Origin: Glycine soja
Lineage: Eukaryota; Streptophyta; Magnoliopsida; Fabales; Fabaceae
Assembly: GCF_004193775.1 (NCBI RefSeq)
Contig: NC_041011.1
Location: 10,753,656 to 10,817,655, forward strand
Reading direction: 5' to 3'
DNA: 64,000 nt
Positions within the stretch are counted from its first letter, which is position 1; each line of letters begins with the position of its first letter. Made by a program: the position numbers and the translations under genes. The notes beneath the pieces were generated by a model that ran no database searches, had not been told where the DNA came from, and saw only the letters and a list, made by a program, of their open reading frames with translations. Shown here piece by piece: positions 10,469 through 21,703 of the stretch.

Positions 10469-13335
10469 ATTTTTTTTTTTTGAAAAGCAAAAGATAATTT
10501 ATAGATTAATCATAATAGGACACAGCAGCACCAAAAATACTACTGGTGATTTACATAGATGCAGTGCATCTAAAACCGCCCACCATTACAGGATTAGAAC
10601 AACAAAACCCCCCACAAATACAAGAGAACCTAATTTAGCCAAAGAAGTCTCCAAGATTAGACGACCAATAGTTAAAGGAAGTGCAGAAATTTTTGTCCCT
10701 AGACATCAACCATGACCACAAAAGGAATAAAGCATCCTCCATGACTTTTGGTGTTTCAAATCTTTTGCCTTGGAATATGAGGAGATTCCTATTCTTCCAT
10801 ATTGAGCTTGTTAAAGCAATCCACCATCTGTGCCATCTGTTTTGATTCTTCCCAGCACCAAAGCCATAACAGAATTGAGTGTAATGAGCTGTTGGAGAAG
10901 CTGCTAGGGGTCCAACCACTCGCTTCCACCTCATTGATTCCCACCAAAGACCATTAGTCAATTTACAGTGAAAAAATAGATGCCCAGCTTCCTCTTGATG
11001 AGATCCACATAAGGGGCAATGCTGCTCCTGAATGGGGACATTTCTTCTTAGGAGATTATGTCTAGTGGGTAATCTATTTTTGATAAGTCTCCAAGCGAAA
11101 ATCGCAGCTCTTGAAGGGATGTTAAGCCTCCAAATTGTCTTGTATATATTGGCCTGAGGATGATTGCTGTTAGCAGTGATTATCAATCTATAAGCTGACC
11201 TAGTTGAGTATAAACCCGAAGGTTCAGCTGTCCATCTCAAGGTGTCCTTCATTTGAGGTTGAATGTGAACGTTACTAATGATTTCCATATAAGCCACAGC
11301 TGCACCCTGTTCATGATCAAATAAGTTCCTTCTCCATTTTAAATCCCAGCACCAATGACCATGAGACATGATACCCATATTGGAGATAGAACTGGTCTGC
11401 TGTTTACTGATGAGAAACAGCTGATTAAAATGCTGCTCAAGGTTTGAATCAACCCCAAGCCATTTATCCTTCCAGAATTTGACTATGCTTCCATCCCCTA
11501 CCTTCCAAACCAGATGCTGATGAATAGGGCTAAATTCAGGTTGCTTACTTACTTTTCGAATATCCTTCCACCAATGAGAGTGCCAAGGTGTATCACTGCC
11601 ATTGTTAAGATCTGCCCAGCCACCATATATTGAGATAAGAATTCTAGCCCACAGCTGATCTTGAGTAGAGGCTAAAGCCCATAACCATCTACCCAACAAG
11701 GCAGCATTAAAACTAGAGATATCCTTAATCCCAAGACCCCCCAACTCCTTTGGAAGGCAGATATCTTTCCATTTCACCCAGGCGATTTTGGTGAGGTCTT
11801 GAGAGCCCCCCCACAGAAAATTTCTTTGTAAGGATCTCACTTTATGAGCTACTTTTTGAGGAATTCTAAAAAAACACAGTAAAAAAATTGGTAGAGCAGT
11901 TAACACTGAATTTATCAATGTGACCTTCGCTGCCATTGATAGAGCTCTCTGCTTCCACTTAGACAGCTTTGATTCAAATTTTTTAATCAAAGGTTCCCAC
12001 ACCAAGCAGCTAGAAGACTTAGCCCCTAGAGGAATCCCCAAGAACTGAAAGGGAATCTCCATCTGCTTGCACTTGAGAAAGTGAGCTGCATCAAGAACCC
12101 AATTGGTATCAGCACCAAAAATCCCCACACTGCTCTTGGAAAAATTAATCTTCAACCCAGATACCATTTCAAAGCCTCTAAGCATTGCCTTCATGACAAA
12201 CACATTATCCCATGAAGCTTCTCCCACAAAGACAGTATCATCTGCATATTGCAGAATGTTTACTGGAACCTTCTGCTTTCCTACTAAATAACTGTTGTAC
12301 AGACCTTTGGATAGAGCTGTCCTCATCATGCCAGTCAAGCCTTCAGCCACAATATTGAAAAGGAAAAGGGCTAAGGGGTCCCCTTGCCTCAAACCTCTAG
12401 TGGGGGCAAATTCATTTGAGGGGCTGCCATTTATGAGAATGGATATAGAAGTTGATTGATTGCAAGCATTGATCCATTTCCTCCATATAGGACAGAACCC
12501 CATTCTGACCATCATATAATCCAGAAAGTTCCATGAAACAGAGTCATAAGCCTTTGCAAAGTCCACCTTAAACACCAAAGCTGGTTTCTTACTTCTTTTA
12601 GCTTCCTCTATTGCTTCATTGAGAATCAAAGTTCCATGAAGGATGTGTCTATCCTTTATGAAAGCTGTTTGTCTCTCATCAATAAGTCCAGGCAATAATT
12701 TTCTTAACCTATTGGCCAGTAATTTAGCAATGATCTTATACATACAACCAATGAGGGAGATGGGCCTATAGTCATCAAAAGACTGTGGGTGATTGATTTT
12801 AGGAATTAAAGCCAAGAAGGATACATTACTACCCTTAGGAAATCTTCCATTGACATGAAACTCATCTACAAACCTCCTAAAATCTGGTTTGGAAATCTCC
12901 CAAAACTCTTTGATGAAGTTAAAATTGAAGCCATCCGGCCCAGGACATTTATCTCCACTGCAACTCCACACAGCCTCCCTAAGATCAAGATCTGAAAATG
13001 GGGCAATCAACTCCTCCCTCAAGAATCTGGCAGAAAAGAAGCTTACAGCTTGATCCTTAATCAATTTTGGGTTCTGAACCCATGTGCCTTCAATGAACAT
13101 ACCTTGAATTGCATTGTAGTGTCTTCTGAAGTTGATAGATTTATGCAAAAAGGTCGTGTTATTATCACCTTCCCTGAGCCATCTGATCCTTGATTTTTGT
13201 CTCAAGATTGATTCATGAGCAAAAGAAATCTCCCACAATTCCTGCTGAATGGACTTCATGGTCTGCACTTCATCATCCCCCAAAGGTCTGTCCTAGGCTG
13301 AAATATCAATTTGATGCAACTGCTGCTTCAAAAGA
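10469..13335 (-). mobile_element. 5'-truncated LINE with long open RT frame
   Basis: The tail is the T run at 10469-10481, followed inward by the family 3' sequence GAAAAGCAAAAGATAATTT. The coding part occupies 13335-10635. Similarity to ORF2 stops at about 13335, where a second LINE fragment begins, so the endonuclease and ORF1 are missing. It has the fewest defects of the minus-strand LINEs, so it is probably among the youngest. Confidence 0.88.
10635..13283 (-). CDS. LINE reverse transcriptase with zf-RVT, 882 codons, open
   Basis: An uninterrupted frame covers the reverse transcriptase and C-terminus of ORF2. RT motifs in order are ALIPKINHPQ, DYRPISLIGCMYKIIAK, AFIKDRHILHGTLILNEAI, FKVDFAKAYDSVSW, RGLRQGDPLALFLF and ILQYADDTVFVGE with the YADD catalytic pair, followed by PFQFLGIPLG. 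The zinc motif is CPLCGSHQEEAGHLFFHC. Compared with the related LINE at 63483-62260, about 25 residues between the linker and IAPF are missing in frame. The ATG at 13283 is internal to the original protein, because the endonuclease would lie upstream. It could only work if translated from a chimeric transcript, which is unlikely. Confidence 0.85.
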   Translation of the reverse strand: MGDDEVQTMKSIQQELWEISFAHESILRQKSRIRWLREGDNNTTFLHKSINFRRHYNAIQGMFIEGTWVQNPKLIKDQAVSFFSARFLREELIAPFSDLDLREAVWSCSGDKCPGPDGFNFNFIKEFWEISKPDFRRFVDEFHVNGRFPKGSNVSFLALIPKINHPQSFDDYRPISLIGCMYKIIAKLLANRLRKLLPGLIDERQTAFIKDRHILHGTLILNEAIEEAKRSKKPALVFKVDFAKAYDSVSWNFLDYMMVRMGFCPIWRKWINACNQSTSISILINGSPSNEFAPTRGLRQGDPLALFLFNIVAEGLTGMMRTALSKGLYNSYLVGKQKVPVNILQYADDTVFVGEASWDNVFVMKAMLRGFEMVSGLKINFSKSSVGIFGADTNWVLDAAHFLKCKQMEIPFQFLGIPLGAKSSSCLVWEPLIKKFESKLSKWKQRALSMAAKVTLINSVLTALPIFLLCFFRIPQKVAHKVRSLQRNFLWGGSQDLTKIAWVKWKDICLPKELGGLGIKDISSFNAALLGRWLWALASTQDQLWARILISIYGGWADLNNGSDTPWHSHWWKDIRKVSKQPEFSPIHQHLVWKVGDGSIVKFWKDKWLGVDSNLEQHFNQLFLISKQQTSSISNMGIMSHGHWCWDLKWRRNLFDHEQGAAVAYMEIISNVHIQPQMKDTLRWTAEPSGLYSTRSAYRLIITANSNHPQANIYKTIWRLNIPSRAAIFAWRLIKNRLPTRHNLLRRNVPIQEQHCPLCGSHQEEAGHLFFHCKLTNGLWWESMRWKRVVGPLAASPTAHYTQFCYGFGAGKNQNRWHRWWIALTSSIWKNRNLLIFQGKRFETPKVMEDALFLLWSWLMSRDKNFCTSFNYWSSNLGDFFG

Positions 13336-13342
13336 TAAGTCT

Positions 13343-15012
13343 TTAATCATCCCCCAAGGGTCTGTCCTGCGCATTAAATAAAGATAAGTCTTTAATCCCT
13401 AGACCCCCTTTGTTCTTAGGAAGACAAACTTTGTCCCACTTCACCCAAGGAATCTTGCTGGCCTCTTGGTGACTTCGCCACAGAAAATTTCTCTGGATGG
13501 AGACAATTTTTTGCACCACTTTTTTGGGGATCCTAAAGAAGGATAGAAGGTAGATATGTAAGGCTGAGAGGACAAAATTAATAAGAGTGATTCTGCCCCC
13601 CATTGATAGAGTTCTTTGCTTCCATTTTGCAAGTTTGACTTCAAACTTCCTTACAATAGGCTGCCACACGATCCAGCTCTTAGAGGACACCCCAACTGGA
13701 ATTCCAAGATAAGTAAAAGGAAATTCCAAAGTACTGCAATTAAGGAATTGGGCAGCTTCCCTACACCAACTTGCTGATTTACCTAAACAACCAAAGTGGC
13801 TTTTAGAGTAATTTATCTTGAGACCAGATGCTTCCTCAAAGCACCTCAGAACACATTTTAAGGTTCTCACATTTTGCTTAGTAGCATCTCCAAAAAACAA
13901 AGTATCATCAACATATTGGAGGATGTTCACCTCTTCTTTTAAAGATCCCACTAGGTAGCTTCTGAATAGGTTCTTGGACACAACTGACCTCATGAAGCCT
14001 GTGAGACCTTCCGCTACAATGCTGAAGAGAAAAGGTGCAAGGGGATCACCTTGCCTTAGACCTCTCTTAGGAGTAAACTCCTTAGATGGACTCCCATTAA
14101 TTAAAATGGATATAGTTGCAGTATTTAGACAACCATTTATCCATTTGCTCCAGCTTTCACAAAATCCCATCATTTTAAGCATGTAGTCAAGAAAACCCCA
14201 AGAAACCGAGTCATATGCGTTTTCAAAGTCAGCTTTGAAGACCATGCAAGGTTTACTTCTAGATTTGGCCTCAGCTATAGTCTCATTGGCAATTAAAACA
14301 CCATGAAGAATGTGTCTCCCCTTCATAAAAGCCGTTTGCCTTTCATCTATAAGGTGAGGTAATACAGCAGCCAGCCTCTTGGCCAAAACTCTTGCCACAA
14401 TTTTATAGACACACCCTATAAGGGAGATGGGTCTATAATCATTGAAAGATTGAGGGTCATTAATCTTTGGAATGAGGGCTATAAAGGAAGCATTAGAAAT
14501 AGAATTCATCCATGAATCTCATGATGTCTGGTTTCAAAATCTCCCAAAAGTGTTTAATAAAATTAAAATTGAAGCCATCCGGGCCAGGGCTTTTGTCCCC
14601 CCCACAATCCCAAACTGCAGATTTGATCTCCAATTCATTAAATCTGGACACAAGGCTTTCTTTGTCTCTTAGATCCAGAGAGGAGAAGTAAACACCATCC
14701 AGTGTTGGCCTGTTAGAACAATCCTCCAAAAATCTGTCTTTGAAATAAAGGACAGCTGCATTTTTAACCCTGCAAGGTTCATGAATCCACACACCATTCA
14801 TGAAAATACCTGGAATAGCATTTTTTTCTTCTTCTATGATTGATCAATCTGTGAAAATAAGTAGAGTTGTTGTCCCTTTCTTTTAGCCACTTAATTCTAG
14901 CCTTTTGTCTCAACATAGATTCATATGCATAAGCTGCCTCCCACAATTGAACTTGAAGAGATTTCTTAAGAGTGACTTCCACTTGGGATAGAGGTCTGTC
15001 ATTTAGATTCAT
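13343..15012 (-). pseudogene. LINE reverse transcriptase fragment, copy A
   Basis: Read right to left: EVTLKKSLQVQLWEAAYAYE (15012-14779), a frame change, GDKSPGPDGFNFNFIKHFWE (14801-14493), a second frame change, then the RT core from ASFIALIPKINDPQSFNDYR down to GIKDLSLFN (14509-13375). The core includes FKADFENAYDSVSWGFL, RGLRQGDPLAPFLF and YVDD, a variant of the usual YADD. It lacks the endonuclease and everything after the RT thumb. It ends in a chimeric QDRPLGDD (13343-13366) that repeats part of the neighbouring LINE at 13265-13285, a sign of a rearranged junction. Copy B of the same sequence is at 22203-23929. Confidence 0.85.
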
Positions 15013-15192
15013 ATGATATGTATTCTTAAAAAATTGTCAATGATTTGTTTGATAGAATGACTGAAAAAGGTTTTAAATACACTCTCAGTATAATGTCTTT
15101 TGAGAGTCAATTTATCACCATGAAGTGAGAGTCATATTGTTAATAAAAGGCTTTAAAAACACTATGGCTAATTTCTGTATGGTTTTTTTTAG

Positions 15193-15266
15193 GGCTATCA
15201 TTTACTACTGCTAATTGGCGTTGCTGCGGAAGCGCTTTGATTATATCTTTGAAGCCTCAAAGTCAG
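15193..15266 (+). other. Probable leader exon of the CACTA transposase transcript, copy A
   Basis: A stretch between a strong acceptor (GGTTTTTTTTAG|GGCTATC) and a donor (AAAGTCAG|GTATTT), with higher GC than its surroundings and containing GGCGTTGCTGCGGAAGCG. It lies between LINE-filled intervals and upstream of the transposase start at 18588. It is an inferred non-coding exon; the same sequence occurs in copy B at about 24110-24182. Confidence 0.4.
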
Positions 15267-15518
15267 GTATTTATATCTTTGATTCAAAAACTAATTTGAA
15301 ATTGTTGTTGTATGCATTACTGGTATATTTGTAACTTATGCTATGCCTATCTACATGACCTTTGTTTCATTGGACTGATATCTTTGAAGTATTTACTGTG
15401 ATTTAAACTCTCATAACTTGTTCATTGTTAGTGTTGAATGTTTTTGTAATTTTATCTGCTGCCCTTCTCTATATATATGTTGTGACTGCCACTGCCCTTC
15501 TCTCTCTCTTGTATTATC

Positions 15519-15757
15519 TTTTTTTTTATCAGCAAAATTATAATTTGTATTAATAACTGAGTACCAGAGGTACTAAATTTACAAGGTAGAAACCAGCAGA
15601 CTAGCAGAAGCATAGGTCCTACGAATCAGGTGCCAATCTAAATAGAATACAATAACCCTACACTGCTACCCTAATCAAAAAATGTTGTTGATAAATTACT
15701 AGACCAATAGTTGTAGGGCTGGGCAAAGCCTTTCTCCAGCTGTCTTGTCCGCAAATT
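15519..15757 (-). mobile_element. Short LINE 3' fragment, copy A
   Basis: A T run, then ATCAGCAAAATTATAATTTG and the hairpin AGTACCAGAGGTACT (about 15569-15583) mark the 3' terminus of the minus-strand LINE family. About 240 bp remain, including a little of the ORF2 C-terminus. The next LINE tail starts right after CCC at 15761. Confidence 0.7.
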
Positions 15758-16655
15758 CCCTTTTTTTTTGCTCAGCAAAATTAGATATTATATATATTGA
15801 AAACTACAAGTGGTACTAAGATTACATTGGTAGATATAAATGTGCATTTGGTTGCTGTTTTATAACAGAACCACTTACAACAAGCTAATTGATACATAGA
15901 TTGTGAATCCTCTACAGCCTATTTACTAAACACTTCCTTTAGGTTGGAGGACCACTGATTAAAATGTGTTCCAAAGTCTGTCTCCATATTTGTAAATGGG
16001 TAGGCTCCTCCTCTACATCTCCACAAAATGGGCACTGTACCTCATTTAATTATCACAACCTGCCGCCTTCTAAGATTCATCCTAGTTGGAAGTCTGTCCC
16101 TAATTAGCCTCCAAGCAAAAACCAGTGATTTACTTGGTATTTTGAGCTTTCAAATGTCCACAAAGTCCAAATTCTGATTAGCTCCCATCTGTGCTTCCTA
16201 TATCAAGTCATATCCGCTTTTTGTTGAGTAGTATCCAGTTTGATCATGCTTCCAGCTGCACCTATCCTCCCTATTTGGCTGAATCTGCTGCTGTGATAGT
16301 TCTCCAAGGAAATTATCTGCCATTTGAATTTCACTATCAAAAAGAGTTGTCCTCCAAGATAGCTTCCACTCCCATCCGCCGTTGGTGTTATTCCCAATAT
16401 TCATAATGATTTGTTTCTGTTGATCAGAAATTCGGTACAGCCTTGGTTATTTGTCCATTAATGGTATAGCATTTTGTGTCCAAGGGTCCTCCCAAAATCT
16501 TAACTTCTCCCCACCTCCCACCTTCCAATTTCTTTCCGTTTTGACTACCTGGTTCTGCTGTTGCTGCTGACTTGATAGCAGGTCCCTCCACCAAATAGAG
16601 TCTTGGCTTCCTCTAATGCCTTCCTCCAATGCCCTCCAGCCTCTATACTTTGAGA

Positions 16656-16893
16656 CTATGAACTCTGCAGATTATCAACCCCTTCCATTCGCTGCAAGAG
16701 TTCCAATATGCTTCCAGCTTTTATCTTAGCTCTATCAGTTCCATTTTCTGACAACTCCTGCAGTGCTGCTTCTGCACCATGTTCTTTTGCTAGTTTTAAT
16801 TGCAGTGGATCTCCGGTGCATAGTGACCACAAGACAGCAGCAACATTCTCTCGATTGCGTGGAGAGCCGGTTCGTATAACCTCAACAACAATA
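16656..16893 (-). pseudogene. Captured U-box E3 ligase (PUB13/14-type) ARM-repeat end, copy A
   Basis: The minus strand reads VEVIRTGSPRNREN, VAAVLWSLCTGDPLQLKLAK, HGAEAALQELSENGTDRAK and KAGSILELLQRMEG, then a few residues and a TAG stop at 16656-16658. This is the last ARM repeat and C-terminus of plant U-box ubiquitin ligases of the PUB13/PUB14/SPL11 group, including what looks like the natural stop. The frame is open over 79 codons. The U-box and most ARM repeats are absent. It lies in the same orientation as the surrounding LINE, between its RT and post-RT pieces. Family assignment is from memory of the motif; a protein search would settle it. Confidence 0.85.
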
Positions 16894-17021
16894 TGAATTG
16901 GCTTGGTTCTTCAACACAAGTGTCTGCTGTCCTGTATGCAAAGGACAGCAGCAACAGCATCCTGTATGCAGCAGCAGCATCCTGTATGCACAAGTGTCTG
17001 CTGTGTCCTGGGGCAGGTTCT

Positions 17022-17180
17022 TCAACACACACACACACACACAGAAACACACCCACACACAGAAACACATACACACAGAAACACATACACACAGAAACAC
17101 ACACACACAGAAACAAACACACACAGCCACACACACACAGAAACACACACACACACACAGAAACACACGCACACAGACAG

Positions 17181-17215
<35 letters not shown>

Positions 17216-17285
17216 GCCACAGCCATACACACACACAGAAACACACACACACACACAGAAACACAGGCACACAGACAGAAACACA

Positions 17286-17330
<45 letters not shown>

Positions 17331-17520
17331 CCACAGCCACACACACACAGAGAAACACACACACACACACACACACACAGAAACACACACACACACACAC
17401 ACACAGAAACACACGCACACAGACAGAAACACAGACACACACACACACACACACACAGCCACAGCCATACACACACACAGAAACACACACACACACACAG
17501 AAACACACGCACACAGACAG

Positions 17521-17554
<34 letters not shown>

Positions 17555-17893
17555 CCACAGCCACACACACACAGAGAAACACACACACACACACACACAC
17601 ACAGAAACACACACACACACACACACACACAGCCACACACCACACACACACACAACCATAGACACACACACACACAGAAACACACACACACACACACACA
17701 CAACCATACACACACAGAAACCCACACACACACACACACAGCCAGAAACCCACACACACACACAACCATACACACACACACAGACATAGAAACACACACA
17801 CACACACACTCACACACACACACACACAGAGAAACACACAGACACACACAGCCAGAAACCCACACACACACAGAAACACACACACAGACCCTC
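17022..17893. repeat. Structured CA-rich microsatellite, copy A
   Basis: About 870 bp of (CA)n broken by GAAACACA, GCCACA and GACAGAAAC interruptions. Larger units recur, such as CAGCCACAGCCATACACACA at about 17213 and 17457, so there is higher-order repetition. Copy B (25938-26468) is about 340 bp shorter. Long His/Thr-rich or Cys/Val-rich frames in it are translation artefacts of the dinucleotide repeat. Confidence 0.9.
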
Positions 17894-18587
17894 ATTAGCC
17901 CTGTCAGTCCTTCACCCACTAAGTGAAAGAGTAATGGAGCCAAAGGGTCTCCTTGTCTCAACCCTCATGATACACACAGATCCTCATGATACGCACACAC
18001 ACACATATACCCAACTACAATATTAAACCATAAGCACCCTTCAAACCCAGCATTTGAAATTAGTTACATAAACAACTGCTGATGTCTATATTTGTCTATA
18101 ATTGAATTTGACCTTCTGTATGTTCTTGTATGTGATCAGTGTAATTTGCTATATAAACAATTGTTGTTCATGGTGAGTGAACCTTAGATTCCCGTTTGAG
18201 ACTGAATGCAATGACTCTTGTGGACAGTTTGCATTAGCCATTGTATTTAGTCTTGAATTGTCCGTTTGGACAGTTTGGGGAGACTGGTATTTTTATGTTA
18301 CATTCATTCGTGAAGGTTATTATTATTTTCATTAATTTGATTAAATTTCGGTTCACTGCATTTCAAGTTGTTCTCCGAGTGCATACTTGATTATCGGGAA
18401 ATTCAATTGACCGATGTCATGTCGTGTACTTGGAGACCAATGCGAAATGCTGCCGAAATTTAGTCAAATTTTTGTAAATAATGGTAACCTTGACGATTGA
18501 AGCTAACATAAAAGACAGTTTTCCTAAATGGGATAGGCCCACACCTATAAATAAAAAAGTAAGATTTTCATGCATGGAATTGCGTAG

Positions 18588-21500
18588 ATGGATCGAAGTT
18601 GAATGAATGAAAGTCGCATGATCCCAGAATATGAGGATGGCGTCGAACAGTTCTTGCAATTTGCTTCAGAAAGAGGTCGACCGAATGAAGAAGGAAAATA
18701 TTATTGTCCTTGCATCAACTATTTGAATGGAAGACGACAATTACTCGATGACATACGGGACCATCTATTGTGTGATGGGATTATGAAGAATTACACAACA
18801 TGGATATGGCATGGTGAAGTGACAGACATGCAGAGTGGTTCCCAATCTGAACTGTTTGATGTAGAAATGAGAGATCGGTTAGAGGGCATGATTCGTGACC
18901 TTGGACAGGAGTCTTTCCAGCAAGCACACGCCCCTGTGTATGAAGGATTGCAGAGTGATTCTAAGAAGCCTTTGTATGCAGGGTGCAAGAATTCCTTAAC
19001 CTTGTTGTCTGTTGTGTTAAGTCTGGTTAATGTGAAGGCCAGGTATGGGTGGAGTGACAAAAGTTTCACCTCACTGCTTGAGGTAGTGCACAATCTGCTT
19101 CCAGAGGACAACACATTGCATAAAAGTTACTATAAGGCGAAAAAGATATTGTGTCTGATGGGTATGGAGTATCAGAAGATTCATGCTTGCCCCCAATGAT
19201 TGCATACTCTACAGGCATGAATTCCAAGAAATGGCCAAATGCCCTGTTTGTGGGACTTCATGGTACAAAGTGAAGGATGAAGAGGAAAGCAATTCTGATG
19301 AAAACTCCAACAAGGGCCCCCCCAGCGAAGGTTTTGTGGTATCTTCCAATCATTCCAAGGTTTAAGCGTTTATTTGCTAACGAGGACGACGCAAAAGACC
19401 TTACATGGCATGCAAATGGAAGGATTTCTGATGGAATGGTCCGCCATCCGACTGATTGCTCCCAGTGGAAGAAGATTGATGGTTTGTATTCGGATTTCGG
19501 GAATGAGCCAAGAAATCTTAGACTTGGACTAGCCAATGATGGAATGAATCCATATGGCACCTTAAGCACTCAACACAGTTCATGGCCAGTTCTGCTAGTA
19601 ATTTACAATTTGCCTCCTTGGTTGTGCATGAAGCGAAAATACATGATGTTGTCTATGATGATATCGGGCCCAAGACAGCTAGGAAATGACATTGATATTT
19701 ATCTAAGTCCGTTGGTTGAAGATCTGAGAAAGTTGTGGGACGAGGGGGTTGTAGTGTTTGATGCGTTTCGCAAGGAGACGTTTGAAATGCGTGCAATGCT
19801 TTTTTGTACCATTAATGACTTCCCAGCATATGGGAATCTCAATGGTTACAGTGTTAAGGGTCATCATGCATGCCCCATCTGTGAAGAAAATACAAGTTAC
19901 ATACAACTGAAACATGGGAGAAAAACAGTCTACAGTAGGCATCGCCACTTTCTAACACCCAATCATCCTTACAGACGACTGAGAAAAGCTTTTAATGGAA
20001 GTCAAGAGCATGATATTGCGCCGATACCGTTCACTGGTGAACAGGTATATCAGCGGGTTCAACTCCTGAACACTGTATTTGGGAAGACCCAAAAGAAGGA
20101 TAAAAGTCAGAGTTGCATATGGAAGAAGAGGTCCATTTTCTTTGATCTTTCGTACTGGTGTGATCTTGACGTTAGACATTGTATTGATGTTATGCATGTG
20201 GAGAAAAATGTTTGTGACAGTGTGTTTGGACGCTCCTTAACATTCAAGGCAAGACGAATGATGGCTTGAATACCCGTCAAGATCTAGCTGATATGGGTAT
20301 AAGATCACAGTTGCATCCAAGGTCTGATGGGAAGAAAATTTACTTGCCCCCAGCCTGCCATACTTTGTCCAAGAAGGAGAAGATAATTTTTTGTCAGTGT
20401 CTTCGTCGGGTGAAGGTTCCACAAGGATACTCTTCAAATATTAAGAGCCTTGTGCAGTTGAAGGAGCTTAAGCTTGTAGGGTTAAAGTCTCACGATTGTC
20501 ACGTGCTCATGCAACAATTGTTAGCCGTGGCTATACGAGACATCTTGCCAAACAAAGTCAGGTTCACGATAACTCGCCTGTGCTTTTTCTTCCATGCTAT
20601 ATGTAGCAAAGTGATTGATCCAGTAATGTTTGATGAGTTGGAAAATGAGGCCACAATTATACTGTGCCAGTTGGAGATGTATTTTCCCCCTGCTTTCTTT
20701 GACAATCATGATTCATTTGATTGTGCATCTGGTCAGAGAAATCAAAGTTGTGGTCCTGTTTATCTACGGTGGATGTACCCGGTTGAGCGATACATGAAGA
20801 TCTTAAAAAGGGTATACAAAGAATCTATATCGTCCGGAAGCATCTATTGTTGAGAGGTACATTGCAGAAGAAGCCATTGAATTTTGTTCAGAATACTTAG
20901 AGAAGGCTAAAGCTGTTGGGCTTCCTGAGTGTCGGCATGATGACAGAGTGGGTGGTAAGGGTTCAAGAGGACTGCAGGTGATCACTCCAAGTGTAGAAGA
21001 TTTGTTACAAGCTCACTTGTATGTCTTGAACAACAGTAATGAAGTTTTGCCATACATAGTTAAGCATGAAGCTTTAGTCAAATAGAATAATCCGAAAATG
21101 TCAAAGAATTGGGCATTGAAAAAGCATAACAAAACTTTCTATGATAATGCTTCAGAAACATTAAGAAAACTAGCAGATGGGCCTAAAAGAAATGTTATAA
21201 CCTGGCAAGGATACGACATAAACAGGTATTCATTTTACACAAAAGCACAAGATGACAAAAGTACAATGCAGAACAACGGGGTCACCCTAAGGGCTGAATC
21301 TCAACACTTTGCAAGTGTCAATGACGCCAATCCTTGTGTAGCTTCCATTCCTTACTTTGGGTTCATTGATGAAATTTGGGAGCTTAATTATGTGAAATTT
21401 ACAGTATGTGTTTTCAAATGTAAATGGGTTGACAGGAACACCGGTGTGCGCACCGATGATATAGGATTTACCCTGGTAGATCTAAAGAAACTAGGTTACC

Positions 21501-21703
21501 ACAATGACCCTTTCATCATGGCAGAACAAGCTAGACAAGTATTTTACGTGCAAGACCCTTGTGATGAAAGGTGGTGCGTGGTTCTGCAGGGCAAAACAGT
21601 TGGTGTTAATGTAGAAGATGATGATTCATACATGGACACCGATGTTAGTCCTTTGACCGCTCAAATCACTGGTAACGTTGTCGGAGAAGAAGAAGCTGAC
21701 GAC
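18588..21703 (+). pseudogene. TNP2-type CACTA transposase, copy A (cut by gap)
   Basis: This gives the same domain order as copy B, with QFLQFASERGRPNEEGKYYC near the start and SHDCHVLMQQLLAVAIRD in the DUF4218 part. It shares with copy B the TGA at 18600, the C-run frameshifts near 19193 and 19318, and the TAG at 21083. It has four more frameshifts that copy B lacks, at about 20228 (GGA for GGGA), 20703 (extra A), 20747 (missing T) and 20808 (extra A). All four are one-base indels within 1.5 kb of the gap, so they look like sequencing errors. The frame stops at the N run inside the acidic C-terminal tail. Confidence 0.9.

Larger units (their letters stand above)
15761..17968 (-). mobile_element. 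LINE with internal replacement (host fragment plus CA array), copy A
   Basis: The tail is the T run at 15761-15769 with CTCAGCAAAATTAGATATTA inside it. Minus-strand ORF2 pieces are the zf-RVT neighbourhood (16200-15960), GGWEWKLSWRTTLFDSEIQ (about 16380-16330), IVSKYRGWRALEEG (about 16650-16610) and, far upstream, MRQGDPLAPLLFHLVGEGL (17961-17890). The roughly 250 residues expected between the RQGDP motif and IVSKYRGW are missing; a U-box ligase fragment and a CA-rich array sit there instead. Confidence 0.75.

Noticed and set aside
16800..17930. Very long frames on both strands rich in His/Thr or Cys/Val/Phe
   Set aside because: They are six-frame translations of the CA-rich array. All frames stay open because the dinucleotide repeat has no stop codons; there are no domains and no start context.
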